Below are positions 1-9,055 of a DNA stretch of 64,000 nucleotides, piece by piece. How positions within the stretch are numbered: the stretch's first letter is position 1; each line of letters starts with the position of its first letter. The DNA comes from Pseudoalteromonas sp. XI10 (GTDB taxonomy: Bacteria > Pseudomonadota > Gammaproteobacteria > Enterobacterales > Alteromonadaceae). A program made the position numbers and the translations under genes. The stretch is from assembly GCF_001469895.1 (NCBI RefSeq), contig NZ_LOPY01000026.1, positions 62,001 through 126,000 on the forward strand, given 5' to 3'. The notes under the pieces are model-generated. The model saw only the letters and a list, made by a program, of their open reading frames with translations, had not been told where the DNA came from and searched no databases.

Positions 1-1122
1 GACTAGTACAGTGTTTTCATTGCCGCCTTGAGCAATATCAACGTTGTTGTCGCTACCATTGAAGTTAGCAACGTGAGCACTGTTTGCGTCACCAATTTGG
101 TTAGCAACAAACTCATTGCTATCGCCAATAGCACCTAAGTACACATCATTACCGTTACCATTTTGGAAAGCAGTGAGTTCGTTGTCGTTGCCAATAGCAT
201 CTAAGCCAGCGGTATTGCTGTCATGCTTTTGATTGACCAGTAATGTATTGCCATCACCAACAATCACGCCTGACTCAAAGCTGTTGCTGTTGCCTTCTTG
301 ATCAGACTTAACCTCGTTGTCATTGCCTGTGATTTCTGCAACTAATGCGCTGTTAGAGTCACCATCTTGCTCAAACTCAACTTCGTTATAATCACCATGC
401 AGCGAAGTAAGCTCAGCGTTGTTGAAGAAACCTGTTTGGTCAATAGTAATTTCATTGCCGTTGCCAATTACTTCATCAGAGGTAAACGCATTGAAAACAC
501 CCTCTTGCATTACTTCGATGCTGTTGTCATCACCTCTAATTACATTGAACGTTGCTTCATTTAGTAAGCCGCTTTGCTCTGCGCTGATTGTGTTGCTGTT
601 ACCCTGTAAATCAAAGTTGTAGAACCAATGGCCACCATCACCTTGCGTTACAGTTGCGCTATTTTCATCACCAACCATGACGTTGATAGCTTCGTTGTTA
701 ACACCAAAGAATCCTGCACCTTCTTGCTCAACGCGAACAGCATTGCCAACACCAACGGTTTCAGATAATGCGCCATTCATGGTGCCGTTTTGGCTGTGCG
801 AAACAGTATTATCGTCACCTGTGTTGTAGATAAGAGATAAGTTAGATGTTTGTGCTTGGCTTACTTCAACCATGTTGCCATCACCTACACTGACAGTTTC
901 TGCACGATGACCTGTACCTTGCTGAGCAATAACCGCATCGTTACCAACACCGGTAACCGATACTTGATCTAGGGTAATTGAGTTTGATACACCCAGTGTT
1001 GAAACTTGGCTTGCAAGCTCAGTGCTAGATTGTGTTTTATCATCTGTGTTTGCACTTGCTGCAAAGCTTGAACCTAACGCAATAGTAATTGCACAGGTAA
1101 GTAGAGACTTTCTTAACTTCAT
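1..1122 (-). CDS. Curlin-repeat, amyloid-like secreted protein (partial, C-terminus off window)
   Basis: An open frame of 374 codons runs from an ATG at 1122 (leader AAAGGAAATAATC, a good ribosome site) to the left edge without a stop, so the C-terminus is missing. Residues 1-24 form a signal peptide (MKLRKSLLTCAITIALGSSF, then AASA). The rest is a repeat field with a period of about 22-23 residues and the pattern G-D/N-x-N, five or so residues, Q-x-G-x-x-N, for example FVANQIGDANSAHVANFNG. This Gln/Asn/Gly spacing is that of curlin repeats, which form beta-helical amyloid fibres such as curli in biofilm matrices. The repeats are degenerate, and no csgB, csgE, csgF or csgG neighbour is visible, so the export route is unknown. 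It could be a CsgA/CsgB-like subunit or a longer, diverged curlin-repeat adhesin. Confidence 0.8.
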   Translation of the reverse strand, partial: MKLRKSLLTCAITIALGSSFAASANTDDKTQSSTELASQVSTLGVSNSITLDQVSVTGVGNDAVIAQQGTGHRAETVSVGDGNMVEVSQAQTSNLSLIYNTGDDNTVSHSQNGTMNGALSETVGVGNAVRVEQEGAGFFGVNNEAINVMVGDENSATVTQGDGGHWFYNFDLQGNSNTISAEQSGLLNEATFNVIRGDDNSIEVMQEGVFNAFTSDEVIGNGNEITIDQTGFFNNAELTSLHGDYNEVEFEQDGDSNSALVAEITGNDNEVKSDQEGNSNSFESGVIVGDGNTLLVNQKHDSNTAGLDAIGNDNELTAFQNGNGNDVYLGAIGDSNEFVANQIGDANSAHVANFNGSDNNVDIAQGGNENTVLV

Positions 1123-1681
1123 GATTATTTCCTTTAAATTATTATTAATCAAAGCTCTAAAATTATTATTTTCGCTTTTAGAACCATGTACCAGCATGCC
1201 TTGCCGGATTAATTTCTGTGATATTCAACTGTTAGCTAACAATCAGAAGTGAATGAAGCAACGTTGTTATTTGCGACTATGAGGCCATACAAATAACAAG
1301 AAAATTACTTTAGACAGATTTGGAATAATATAAAATCATCAGTTTTTGTGGTTTTTATAAATTATTTTTTTTCAATTGGTTATGTGTGTTTGTTTAGGTT
1401 TTAGTATGGGGTTTGATTTAAAAGCAGTAAAAAAGTTGGAGAAATATTAATGGATCATTGAGGGTGCTTTTTTCACAAAAAAGTGTGAATTGGACGTATT
1501 TTTATTGATTCAATCAGCAAAAAAGTATGGATTTAAAGTAAGTGTCACTTTTTTTCTTGCCTGTTATCTGCAATTTGCCATTTATGAAATATGCCACGTG
1601 ATATTCATCATTCAGAAGTAATGAGCTTTGGTGGTCGGATCATAGTGATTCGATCAGTTCAACAAATTATGGATAGTAAAT
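1123..1681. other. Divergent AT-rich intergenic region between curlin-like gene and S8 protease
   Basis: This 559-bp stretch holds no convincing gene. It carries a 10-bp inverted repeat (TTGTTATTTG at 1264-1273 and CAAATAACAA at 1290-1299) in the leader side of the curlin-like gene, and a TTCACA-N6-TGTGAA dyad at 1472-1489. The second dyad has the CRP half-sites in the wrong order, so I do not call it CRP. Both divergent promoters should lie here, but I cannot place them with confidence. Confidence 0.5.
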
Positions 1682-4180
1682 ATGAAAACTAAATTATCTG
1701 TATTAAGCCTAGCCTTATTACCATGTTTAGGTGCTGCACAAATCAGCACACCAGCAAAAACAACTGTCGTTGGTGCAAGTGAAGACTCAGTACTTGTTAT
1801 GTATAAAAAAGGCACCTCTGCTGCAATGCGTGCCCATGCTCGTAGCTTAGTTAAAGCCACCATCAGCGACATCAACAAAGATGGTGTTGATGATAACTAT
1901 TCAGCCATTTTGTCTGGCCGTTTAGCTAAATTTAAAGTTTCAGGTATGAGCAGCAAAGAAGCTATCAAACGCCTACAAAACCACGCTGCTATTGAATATG
2001 TAGAGCCTGACTACCGTGTATCGATTGCCAGTGTACCTAATGATCCTGATTTTTCGTCGCTGTGGGGTTTACACAACGAAGGTCAAACAGGTGGTGTCGC
2101 CGATGCTGACATTGATGCAGTTGAAGCATGGTCAATCTCAACCGGTAGCCGCGAAGTTGTTGTTGGTGTAATTGATACCGGTGTTGATTACAGCCACGAA
2201 GATTTAGCTGATAACGCATGGATCAACCCAGGCGAAATTCCGGGTGATGGTATCGATAATGACGGTAATGGTTACATCGATGACGTGCACGGTATTAATG
2301 CGATTACCGACTCAGGTGATCCAATGGATGACCAAGGCCATGGTACTCACGTATCGGGCACAATAGGTGCGTCAGGTAACAATGGCACCGGTGTTGTTGG
2401 TGTGAACCATGAGGTATCAATTGCGGGCTGTAAGTTCTTAAGTGCAGATGGTACAGGTTCAACTTCTGATGCAATTAAGTGTATCGATTACATGGTTGAT
2501 CTTAAAAACCAAGGCGTAAATGTACGTGTTTTAAATAACAGCTGGGGTGGCGGTGGCTTTAGCCAAGCACTGGCAGATGCTATTACGGCAAGTGAACAAG
2601 CCGATATTCTATTTGTAGCAGCAGCGGGTAACGATGCGGTTGATAACGATCAAAACCCTCATTATCCGTCTAACTACGAGCATGACAGCGTATTATCAGT
2701 TGCCAGTACTGACAACAGAGATAACATGTCGAGCTTTTCACAATGGGGTTTAACAAGTGTTGATTTAGGCGCACCAGGTAGTGCAATTTTATCAACGGTA
2801 CCGGGCAATGGTTACGCTAGCTATTCTGGTACATCAATGGCAACACCGCATGTTGCTGGTGCAGCTGCATTAGTGCTTTCGATCAACCCTGATTTATCAG
2901 CGCTTGAACTTAAAGAGTTGCTAATGAATAGCGGCGACCAAAATGAAGCGCTGCAAGGCAAAACAGTGTCTGGCAATCGCTTAAATGTGAATCAAGCACT
3001 TGAGCAAGCAGATCCGACTCCAAGCTTCAAAATCTCGGTGTCGCCAAGTTCACAGCAAATTACTGCTGGTGAAACTGCAACATATACCTTTGAAATTGGT
3101 TCAATCGCCCAGTGGGATGGTGTCGTTAGCCTAGAACTTCAAGCTGATTTAGCGGGCGCAACATTATCGCAAACAGAAGCTGTACCTGGAGATGTAGTTA
3201 CACTAACGGTGCCAACACAAGAAGCAACAGCATGGGGCAGTTATAGTTTTGTTGTTGATGCAACATCAGGTGAGTTAGCTAAACAAAGCAGTGCGTCATT
3301 GTTTGTTAACCCTGTTGGCTTAAATGACTTTACTTTCTCAAATGAAACACCAGTGTCTATTCCAGATAACAATGACACGGGTATTGATTCGGTGATTACG
3401 GTAGCTGATGAACTTACTGTGTTCTCAACGGATGCAAGTATTGATATTACTCATACTTACATTGGTGATTTAATCGTCACATTAACGTCGCCGCAAGGAA
3501 CAACTGCAACACTTCACAGCCAATCTGGCGGTGGTGCTGATGATCTAGTACAAAGCTACTCGCTGGCTAACTTTAATGGCGAAGTTGCGACAGGTGATTG
3601 GGTACTTAATGTCAAAGACGTACTGTCTGCTGATACCGGTACTTTAAACAGCTGGTCACTGACGTTTAGCGCTATTGGTGAAGTGAGCCCGCAGCCTCCA
3701 CAAGCTGGCTTTGCATTTGAAACATCAGGTTTAGATGTCACTTTCACTAATACCAGCACAGATAGCAATGACGATATTGTTGCTTGGGCGTGGGATTTTG
3801 GTGACGGTGCATCATCTACAGATGCTGATCCTATGCATACTTACGCACAAGCAGGCAGCTATGAAGTGACGCTAACTGCGACAGATAGCGAAGGTCAAAC
3901 AGATACGTTCACGCAAACGGTTGTGGTATCTGATGTTGAAATTGAGCTATCGGTTAAACGTGCTAACAAAACACGTTTAGGTACTATGCGTGTTGATTTA
4001 AGCTGGCAAACTGTGGCTGATCAAGTAAGCATCTACCGTAATGGTGAACTACTTGAAACAGTAGCTGATCGTGGTTTCTATCGCGATGTAGAGCGTAAAG
4101 CTGAGTTACCAAGCTATGAATATCAAGTTTGTGTATCTGATACTGTTTGTTCTAACCCAGTGACAGTGTCCTTCGACTAA
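1682..4180 (+). CDS. Secreted subtilisin-like serine protease (S8) with P domain and PKD domain
   Basis: An 832-residue extracellular endopeptidase. Residues 1-19 are a signal peptide; about 36-115 form an I9-type propeptide ending at EYVEPDYR; about 130-440 form the subtilase domain. The triad is visible: Asp165 (GVIDTGVDY), His220 (GHGTHVSGT) and Ser385 (SGTSMATPH), with oxyanion Asn317 (AAAGND). Residues about 545-660 match a proprotein-convertase P domain (YIGDLIVTLTSP, then DWVLNVKD), and about 680-755 a PKD domain (WDFGDG, TYAQAGSYEVTLT). The short C-terminal extension may be a cleaved secretion or anchoring segment. An upstream ATG at 1670 meets a stop after seven codons, so 1682 is the start. 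Likely a nutrient-scavenging exoprotease; family certain, substrate unknown. Confidence 0.95.
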   Translation: MKTKLSVLSLALLPCLGAAQISTPAKTTVVGASEDSVLVMYKKGTSAAMRAHARSLVKATISDINKDGVDDNYSAILSGRLAKFKVSGMSSKEAIKRLQNHAAIEYVEPDYRVSIASVPNDPDFSSLWGLHNEGQTGGVADADIDAVEAWSISTGSREVVVGVIDTGVDYSHEDLADNAWINPGEIPGDGIDNDGNGYIDDVHGINAITDSGDPMDDQGHGTHVSGTIGASGNNGTGVVGVNHEVSIAGCKFLSADGTGSTSDAIKCIDYMVDLKNQGVNVRVLNNSWGGGGFSQALADAITASEQADILFVAAAGNDAVDNDQNPHYPSNYEHDSVLSVASTDNRDNMSSFSQWGLTSVDLGAPGSAILSTVPGNGYASYSGTSMATPHVAGAAALVLSINPDLSALELKELLMNSGDQNEALQGKTVSGNRLNVNQALEQADPTPSFKISVSPSSQQITAGETATYTFEIGSIAQWDGVVSLELQADLAGATLSQTEAVPGDVVTLTVPTQEATAWGSYSFVVDATSGELAKQSSASLFVNPVGLNDFTFSNETPVSIPDNNDTGIDSVITVADELTVFSTDASIDITHTYIGDLIVTLTSPQGTTATLHSQSGGGADDLVQSYSLANFNGEVATGDWVLNVKDVLSADTGTLNSWSLTFSAIGEVSPQPPQAGFAFETSGLDVTFTNTSTDSNDDIVAWAWDFGDGASSTDADPMHTYAQAGSYEVTLTATDSEGQTDTFTQTVVVSDVEIELSVKRANKTRLGTMRVDLSWQTVADQVSIYRNGELLETVADRGFYRDVERKAELPSYEYQVCVSDTVCSNPVTVSFD

Positions 4181-4196
4181 CATTGTTTCACTGCTC

Positions 4197-4226
4197 AAAG
4201 CCCAGTTTCCCCACTGGGCTTTTTTT
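4197..4226 (+). terminator. Rho-independent terminator of S8 protease gene
   Basis: A 10-bp stem AAAGCCCAGT / ACTGGGCTTT with a six-base loop is followed by further T residues, 17 bases after the protease stop. The T run overlaps the stop codon of the convergent ankyrin gene. Confidence 0.9.
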
Positions 4227-4704
4227 ATTGTTTTGCCTTCTTATATTGCGTAAGTAAAGCGAGTACATGCTGTTGACCAAATTGTGCTGCAAATGCTTCG
4301 GCGGTTTGCCCTGCTTTATTCGCATGCTCTGTGTCGCAGTCTTGCTTCATTAATGTTTTAGCGATGCTAAATTCACCTCTAAAAATAGCGGCCATCAAAG
4401 CGGTATTGCCGCGTTTATCTTCAAGGCAAGCATTGGCGCCTAATGCTAATAGTTGGTTTACCGTTTGTTTGTGGCCATGATAAGTGGCAATCATCAGCGC
4501 GGTATAGCCTTTTTCATTAACACTGTTGATTGGTAATCCGGCCTCAACAAATTGTTCAATGATGTCGTTCTCTGCGGTTCGCGCAGCAGCAAAATAATAG
4601 GCAAGTAAGGTTTGATATTGCGTCTGTGAGTCTGTTTGCTGATCAGCATTAACTGGGTTGCATGTTAATAAAAGGCTCAGCAGTAGAAAAGTAAAAATTC
4701 GCAT
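4225..4704 (-). CDS. Periplasmic ankyrin-repeat protein, catalase partner (AnkB-like)
   Basis: A 159-residue exported protein. Residues 1-20 form a signal peptide (hydrophobic LLLSLLLTCNPVNA). Three ankyrin repeats follow: around 64-90 (GYTALMIATYHGH), 97-123 (GNTALMAAIFRGE) and 130-150 (GQTAEAFAAQFGQ). The ribosome site AGGAG lies six bases before the ATG. It is the second gene after a catalase, 59 bp downstream on the same strand. In Pseudomonas aeruginosa an ankB gene follows katB and supports catalase activity and peroxide resistance, so the same job is inferred here. Ankyrin repeats alone do not prove it. Confidence 0.85.
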   Translation of the reverse strand: MRIFTFLLLSLLLTCNPVNADQQTDSQTQYQTLLAYYFAAARTAENDIIEQFVEAGLPINSVNEKGYTALMIATYHGHKQTVNQLLALGANACLEDKRGNTALMAAIFRGEFSIAKTLMKQDCDTEHANKAGQTAEAFAAQFGQQHVLALLTQYKKAKQ

Positions 4705-4763
4705 AGTTAACTCCTAAAAAAAGAGGAAGGACGTGCCTTCCTCATCAAGGTTGGGAGAGTGAA

Positions 4764-6278
4764 TTAAAGTGAGCTTGCTAGTTTTTTCACGGTCGCTAGG
4801 TTACCGCCGACGGCTTTGGTTAAGCGCATGCCGTATTCGGTGTCTGCTTTGTAAAAGTGGCTGAGCATAATGTGCTTTACCTTGCTATCTTTTACCTTCC
4901 CTAAATCACCCGCTAAGTTGTTGATCAGGTTTGTGCGCTGTTGTTTAGAAAAGCTTTGATATAACACGCCAGCTTGAGCAAAGTTTTGCTGCTTTTTGAT
5001 GGCTGCTTGTTGTACATAGCCAGCCAGCTTAGTTTGCGCCTTACGAGCAATTGGGTCTTCTTGCACGTTTTCATGGCTTGGCTGATAGTTCACATTGCTG
5101 GTGGTATGACCAAAGTTCATCGCACCGTCTTGGTTGTAATTAACCACTTCTACCTTGGCGCGGTTAATTGGCAAATGCTGGTGGTTTGCACCTAAACGAT
5201 ACATTTGGGTGTCGGCATATGAAAATACACGGCCTTGTAACAAACGATCTTCTGATGGTTCAATACCCGGAATGATATTCGCAGGGGCCATAGCGACTTG
5301 TTCTGTTGCTTGGAAGAAGTTGCCTGGCATACGGTTGAGTGTCATGGTACCCACTTTGGTCTCTTTAACACCTAACCACACTTTTGTTGCATCTAACGGG
5401 TTGTAATCAAAGTCATCCAGTTCAGAAGGGTCTAATACTTTGATATATAAATCCCATTTCGGGAAATTACCGTTATTGATTTCTTGGTACAGATCACGGG
5501 TTAAATGCTGAAAATCTTTACCTTGAACTTCAGCAACTTGCTTAGCATTTAAGTTTTCAATGCCTTGCTGGCTAAGCCAGTGAAATTTTACGTATTTTAC
5601 GTCACCGTCTTTGTTGATCATTTTATAAGAATGCACTCCAAAGCCATCCATTTTACGCAGGCTTGCTGGTGTTCCATGGTCACTATAAACCCATGTCAGC
5701 ATATGCGTTGAACCTGGTTCATGTGAGAAAAAATCAAAAAAGCGATTTGGATCTTGAATGTTATCAACCGGAGATGGTTTTAATGAATGCACCATATCTG
5801 GAAACTTAATCGCATCACGAATAAAGAACACAGGTAAGTTATTACCCACTAAGTCCCAGTTACCTTGAACTGTATAAAACTTTGTAGCAAAACCGCGTGG
5901 GTCACGTAGAGTTTCAGGGCTACCTTTACCGTGAATAACCGATGAAAAACGAACGAATACCTCTGTTTCTTTGCCTGCTTGTGCAAACGGCGCAGCAATG
6001 GTTAGGTCTTCAAGGTTTTTACTTGCAACAAACACACCATGTGCACCTGTACCACGAGCATGAACAACACGCTCAGGAATACGTTCGCGAGCAAAGCGTT
6101 GCAGTTTTTGAATTAGATGAACGTCTTCAAGTAAAACGCTGCCACGCGGGCCAGCTGTAATAGAGTTTTGGTTATCACCTACAGCTGCACCATTGTCTTT
6201 GGTAAGTGTAGCAGCGGATGCAGGAAGGCTGATTGCAAGAGCAAGTGCGCTTAAAGTCAGTGTGCGATTAAATTTCAT
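4764..6278 (-). CDS. katB: Periplasmic haem catalase (KatB-like)
   Basis: Decomposes hydrogen peroxide to water and oxygen. A signal peptide (LTLSALALAISLPASA) indicates export, unlike cytosolic catalases. Using numbering from the upstream ATG at 6293, the distal His78 (RVVHARGTGAHG), Asn151 (LVGNNLPVFF) and proximal haem-ligand Tyr359 (RVFSYADTQ) are all present, with the usual spacing. Two in-frame ATGs exist. I prefer the one at 6278 because AAGAGG sits just before it; the ATG at 6293 has no clear ribosome site. An OxyR-type site and a near-consensus promoter lie directly upstream. It is co-oriented with an ankyrin gene, as in katB-ankB of Pseudomonas. Length of about 504 residues fits the small-subunit catalases. 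Confidence 0.93.
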   Translation of the reverse strand: MKFNRTLTLSALALAISLPASAATLTKDNGAAVGDNQNSITAGPRGSVLLEDVHLIQKLQRFARERIPERVVHARGTGAHGVFVASKNLEDLTIAAPFAQAGKETEVFVRFSSVIHGKGSPETLRDPRGFATKFYTVQGNWDLVGNNLPVFFIRDAIKFPDMVHSLKPSPVDNIQDPNRFFDFFSHEPGSTHMLTWVYSDHGTPASLRKMDGFGVHSYKMINKDGDVKYVKFHWLSQQGIENLNAKQVAEVQGKDFQHLTRDLYQEINNGNFPKWDLYIKVLDPSELDDFDYNPLDATKVWLGVKETKVGTMTLNRMPGNFFQATEQVAMAPANIIPGIEPSEDRLLQGRVFSYADTQMYRLGANHQHLPINRAKVEVVNYNQDGAMNFGHTTSNVNYQPSHENVQEDPIARKAQTKLAGYVQQAAIKKQQNFAQAGVLYQSFSKQQRTNLINNLAGDLGKVKDSKVKHIMLSHFYKADTEYGMRLTKAVGGNLATVKKLASSL

Positions 6279-6326
6279 AATAAACCTCTTCATAAGTCAC
6301 CAAGGCATTGGCGTTTTGTTGCAGCC

Positions 6327-6355
6327 ATTATATGAAGGTGTTTTAGTTTGGTAAA
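6327..6355 (-). promoter_or_regulatory. Promoter of catalase-ankyrin operon
   Basis: Reading the minus strand, -35 TTTACC (6355-6350) and -10 TATAAT (6332-6327) are separated by 17 bases. The OxyR-like site begins at the next base upstream of the -35, the usual arrangement for OxyR activation. Confidence 0.75.
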
Positions 6356-6392
6356 ACTGATTGTTTCTATCATATAGATAGGTTTTAACTAT
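6356..6392 (-). promoter_or_regulatory. OxyR-type binding site
   Basis: Four tetranucleotides spaced by exactly seven bases match the known OxyR pattern ATAG-N7-CTAT-N7-ATAG-N7-CTAT. On the minus strand they read ATAG, CTAT, ATAG and CAGT; only the last is degenerate. The first half also keeps the inner T and A of the consensus (ATAGTTAAAACCTAT). Peroxide induction of the downstream catalase is inferred. Confidence 0.8.
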
Positions 6393-6504
6393 CGATGGTG
6401 GGCTTAATTTAATTTGTATTACAAAATGAAGTTTTCGCTAAAACTGTGTATAATTTGCGCCCTTTAAATATCTGTTCACGTGTCGTATTAATGTGGGGTT
6501 GTGA

Positions 6505-7716
6505 GTGAAAGCATTGCTGAAACAGCATGGTGTAATTTTTATTCTTCTAAGTATGCTAACCGGGTTAATGGGGGCATTTGTTAACCCATTGATGAGCTTA
6601 TTCATTGTCGAAGGGCTGCAAACACCGCCCGTGTATTTAGGTGTTTATATGGTGGCGGTCACCATTACTGGGTTAGTTATTAGTCAGTGGTTAGGTGGCA
6701 TGGCAGATAAAGGCACCAGTGCGCGAAAGTTATTTATGGTGGCTGTATCAGGTATGGTGTGTGCGTTAGTGACCTTTGCGAATGCCACTGCATTTTGGCA
6801 AGTATTGCTCGCAGGCGTGTTGTTTCTTGCGATGGGCAATGCGGCAATTCCGCAAATGATGACCGTGGCAAGACAATGGGCGGGGCGTCAACAGAACATC
6901 GACATTACCAGTTTTAATTCCCGTTTACGTGCAGCTATTTCCTTTGCTTGGGTCGGCGGCCCGCCGCTTGGTTATTTGTTAGCCGCTGGAGGCGAGTTTA
7001 GCCGCTCGTTTTACTTTGCTGCGGTGTGTGCCTTGGTTGCACTTATCTTTGCATTTAAGTTTATTCCTGACTACAGCGCTCAAAAATCGCAAAATGGCTC
7101 AGAGCCTGCAGCCGCAGCGAGTTTATCATTTTGGTTGTTGGGTTTAGCTATTATGCTTGGTTCAACGGGTAATATTATGTATTCATCGGCACTGCCGCTT
7201 TATAGCATTACTGAACTAGGATTTGCTGAACATACGCCCGGGCTGTTTATGGGTGTAGTGGCACTATTAGAAATTCCTATCATGCTGTATGGGGCAAAGC
7301 TTGCTAAAAAATACAATAAAGTTGCGATGCTTGCAGTGGCATTTTGTTGTGCCATTGTATTTTATTTAGGGGTGTTTTTTGCCAGCCAAGTATGGCACTT
7401 AATCGCGTTGCAAGTTTTAAACGGCCTGTTTTACGGTATTTTTGCGGGCATTGGCTTAACCGTATTACAAGATCAGCTCCCCGAGCGAATAGGGTTTACC
7501 TCTGCGTTTTACACGAACGCCATTAAACTTGGTGTTATGTGCGGGGCAGGGGCAACGGGGGTTGTTGCACAGTTTTATAGTTTTAGGTTTGCAACGCTTG
7601 GCTCTATGCTAGCTGCAAGTTTAGCCCTTGGCAGCTTAATGTTGTTTAGCTATTTAAAGCGCCAAGAGCAGCAAGGAGCTGTTATGCCAGTACTGCAAGA
7701 AGGCTTAGTTGAATAA
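6505..7716 (+). CDS. Set-family sugar efflux transporter (MFS)
   Basis: A 403-residue inner-membrane protein with about 12 hydrophobic segments. The conserved stretch around residues 132-155 (FNSRLRAAISFAWVGGPPLG) is typical of the SetA/SetB/SotB sugar-efflux branch of the major facilitator superfamily. These export sugars or sugar analogues by proton antiport. The start is GTG at 6505; an upstream ATG at 6491 is out of frame and stops at once. It lies divergent from the catalase and shares no obvious pathway with its neighbours. The substrate cannot be told from sequence. Confidence 0.85.
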   Translation: MKALLKQHGVIFILLSMLTGLMGAFVNPLMSLFIVEGLQTPPVYLGVYMVAVTITGLVISQWLGGMADKGTSARKLFMVAVSGMVCALVTFANATAFWQVLLAGVLFLAMGNAAIPQMMTVARQWAGRQQNIDITSFNSRLRAAISFAWVGGPPLGYLLAAGGEFSRSFYFAAVCALVALIFAFKFIPDYSAQKSQNGSEPAAAASLSFWLLGLAIMLGSTGNIMYSSALPLYSITELGFAEHTPGLFMGVVALLEIPIMLYGAKLAKKYNKVAMLAVAFCCAIVFYLGVFFASQVWHLIALQVLNGLFYGIFAGIGLTVLQDQLPERIGFTSAFYTNAIKLGVMCGAGATGVVAQFYSFRFATLGSMLAASLALGSLMLFSYLKRQEQQGAVMPVLQEGLVE

Positions 7717-7731
7717 CTAGCTTAAATAGAT

Positions 7732-7760
7732 AAAAAACCGAGCATTAAGCTCGGTTTTTT
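7732..7760. terminator. Bidirectional terminator between Set transporter and chemoreceptor
   Basis: A perfect 12-bp stem AAAAAACCGAGC / GCTCGGTTTTTT with loop ATTAA. A-tracts and T-tracts on both sides let it serve both convergent genes. Confidence 0.9.
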
Positions 7761-7779
7761 GATTATGAGTAACTAATCA

Positions 7780-8865
7780 TTAGCCATTGGCGATTTGATC
7801 CAGTAAATGCATGACTCGTTCACTGGCTGCTTCCATCTTATTAATGTGATTAATAGCTGCGTCTTTATTGCCAGTTTGCAGCATGACTAACGCTTCAACG
7901 CCATTGCGATGAACTTCACGATGTGGCTCTTCTAATTGACGATAAGCATTGTGTTGTTTGAAGCCATTTGATTGCTCTGAATTATACCATTTACCTAATC
8001 GGCACATGGTGTGATCTGAAAAGTCATCAATCGACTTATTACTTGTGCCATTGGCAACTGAGTAAACTTCACCTTTCCAAACAATATGATCTAGTTTTAC
8101 GGTTTGCACAAATGAGCGTGTGGCTGCATTAATAATGGTTTCTTTCATTGAGCTACAGTGATTCATGATTGAACCATAGTCATTGTTTAGCGTATCAAAA
8201 CTGGTTGAAAGCTGAGTGTTATTTTGCTGGATATCTTCAACCGAGGTCACCGTTTCGCCAGTTTTATTGATGATCTCTTTGACTAGATCAGATACTTCTT
8301 GGGCTGATTTATTGGTGTTGGTTGCAAGTGTACGAACTTCGTCGGCAACAACGCTAAACCCACGACCAGCCTCACCAGCACGGGCAGCTTCGATTGCGGC
8401 ATTTAGCGCAAGTAAGTTGGTTTGATCAGAAATTTTAGAAATGGTTGATACAAAGGTGTTGATGCTATCGGCCATATCAGACAGACCCGTAATGTTACTG
8501 GTCATGCTACCCATTTTACCTGCCATACTCGCCATTTCACTGACAATATGTTGCAGAGCGTTATTTGAGTCGTTTAGTAGTTGGCTTATTTGTAAAGTAA
8601 CTTGGCTTTCTTCTTCGATAACAAGGTATGAGTCGAGTACAGTTTGGCGTACGCCCTCAATTTGCGTGATACATTCAATCGAACTATTCAATAAGTTAGC
8701 AAGGAACAGTTGGTCTGCGTCATCAGCTTGCTGATGTAATTTTGCTTCTAAGCGTTCGTTTTCGTCACGTAATACGTGATTGTCGGCTTTAAGTGCCTCA
8801 ACTTCAGCTAATAGCGCGTTGTATTGATCTTGGAGTAAAGAGTGGCTTTTGCTAGAGACAAACAT
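7780..8865 (-). CDS. Soluble methyl-accepting chemotaxis protein with C-terminal CZB domain
   Basis: A 361-residue cytoplasmic chemoreceptor with no membrane segment. Residues about 10-50 are a charged coiled coil; about 85-245 are a short signalling domain with the hairpin tip [20 protein letters not shown] (146-164). Residues about 255-320 match the chemoreceptor zinc-binding (CZB) domain, with His260, Cys288 ([10 protein letters not shown]) and His315/His319 (PHREVH) as the expected ligands. This architecture resembles Helicobacter TlpD, which responds to oxidants through the zinc-bound cysteine; a redox or zinc-sensing role here is inferred. The ribosome site AGGAA precedes the ATG. No che genes are nearby. 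Confidence 0.9.
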   Translation of the reverse strand: MFVSSKSHSLLQDQYNALLAEVEALKADNHVLRDENERLEAKLHQQADDADQLFLANLLNSSIECITQIEGVRQTVLDSYLVIEEESQVTLQISQLLNDSNNALQHIVSEMASMAGKMGSMTSNITGLSDMADSINTFVSTISKISDQTNLLALNAAIEAARAGEAGRGFSVVADEVRTLATNTNKSAQEVSDLVKEIINKTGETVTSVEDIQQNNTQLSTSFDTLNNDYGSIMNHCSSMKETIINAATRSFVQTVKLDHIVWKGEVYSVANGTSNKSIDDFSDHTMCRLGKWYNSEQSNGFKQHNAYRQLEEPHREVHRNGVEALVMLQTGNKDAAINHINKMEAASERVMHLLDQIANG

Positions 8866-9010
8866 GTATGTTCCTAATTCATATGGTTAATACTTATACC
8901 AACCCTGATTATAGATCAAAGTATTAACTTATTATCAGTGTTTTTTATTAGAAAGAGGGGAATTACGACTATTTGATTAAGTGTAGTAGAAAAAGCTGAC
9001 TATTAAAGCC

Positions 9011-9035
9011 GAAAAAGCCCAGTAAAAACTGGGCT
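9011..9035 (-). terminator. Terminator of sucrose-locus TonB receptor
   Basis: Minus-strand stem AGCCCAGT / ACTGGGCT with a four-base loop, followed by TTTTTC, 20 bases past the receptor stop codon. Confidence 0.85.
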
Positions 9036-9055
9036 AAAACGAGGGAGGAGAGTAA

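Noticed and set aside
1472..1489. CRP binding site
   Set aside because: The dyad reads TTCACA-N6-TGTGAA, with half-sites in the opposite order to the CRP consensus TGTGA-N6-TCACA.
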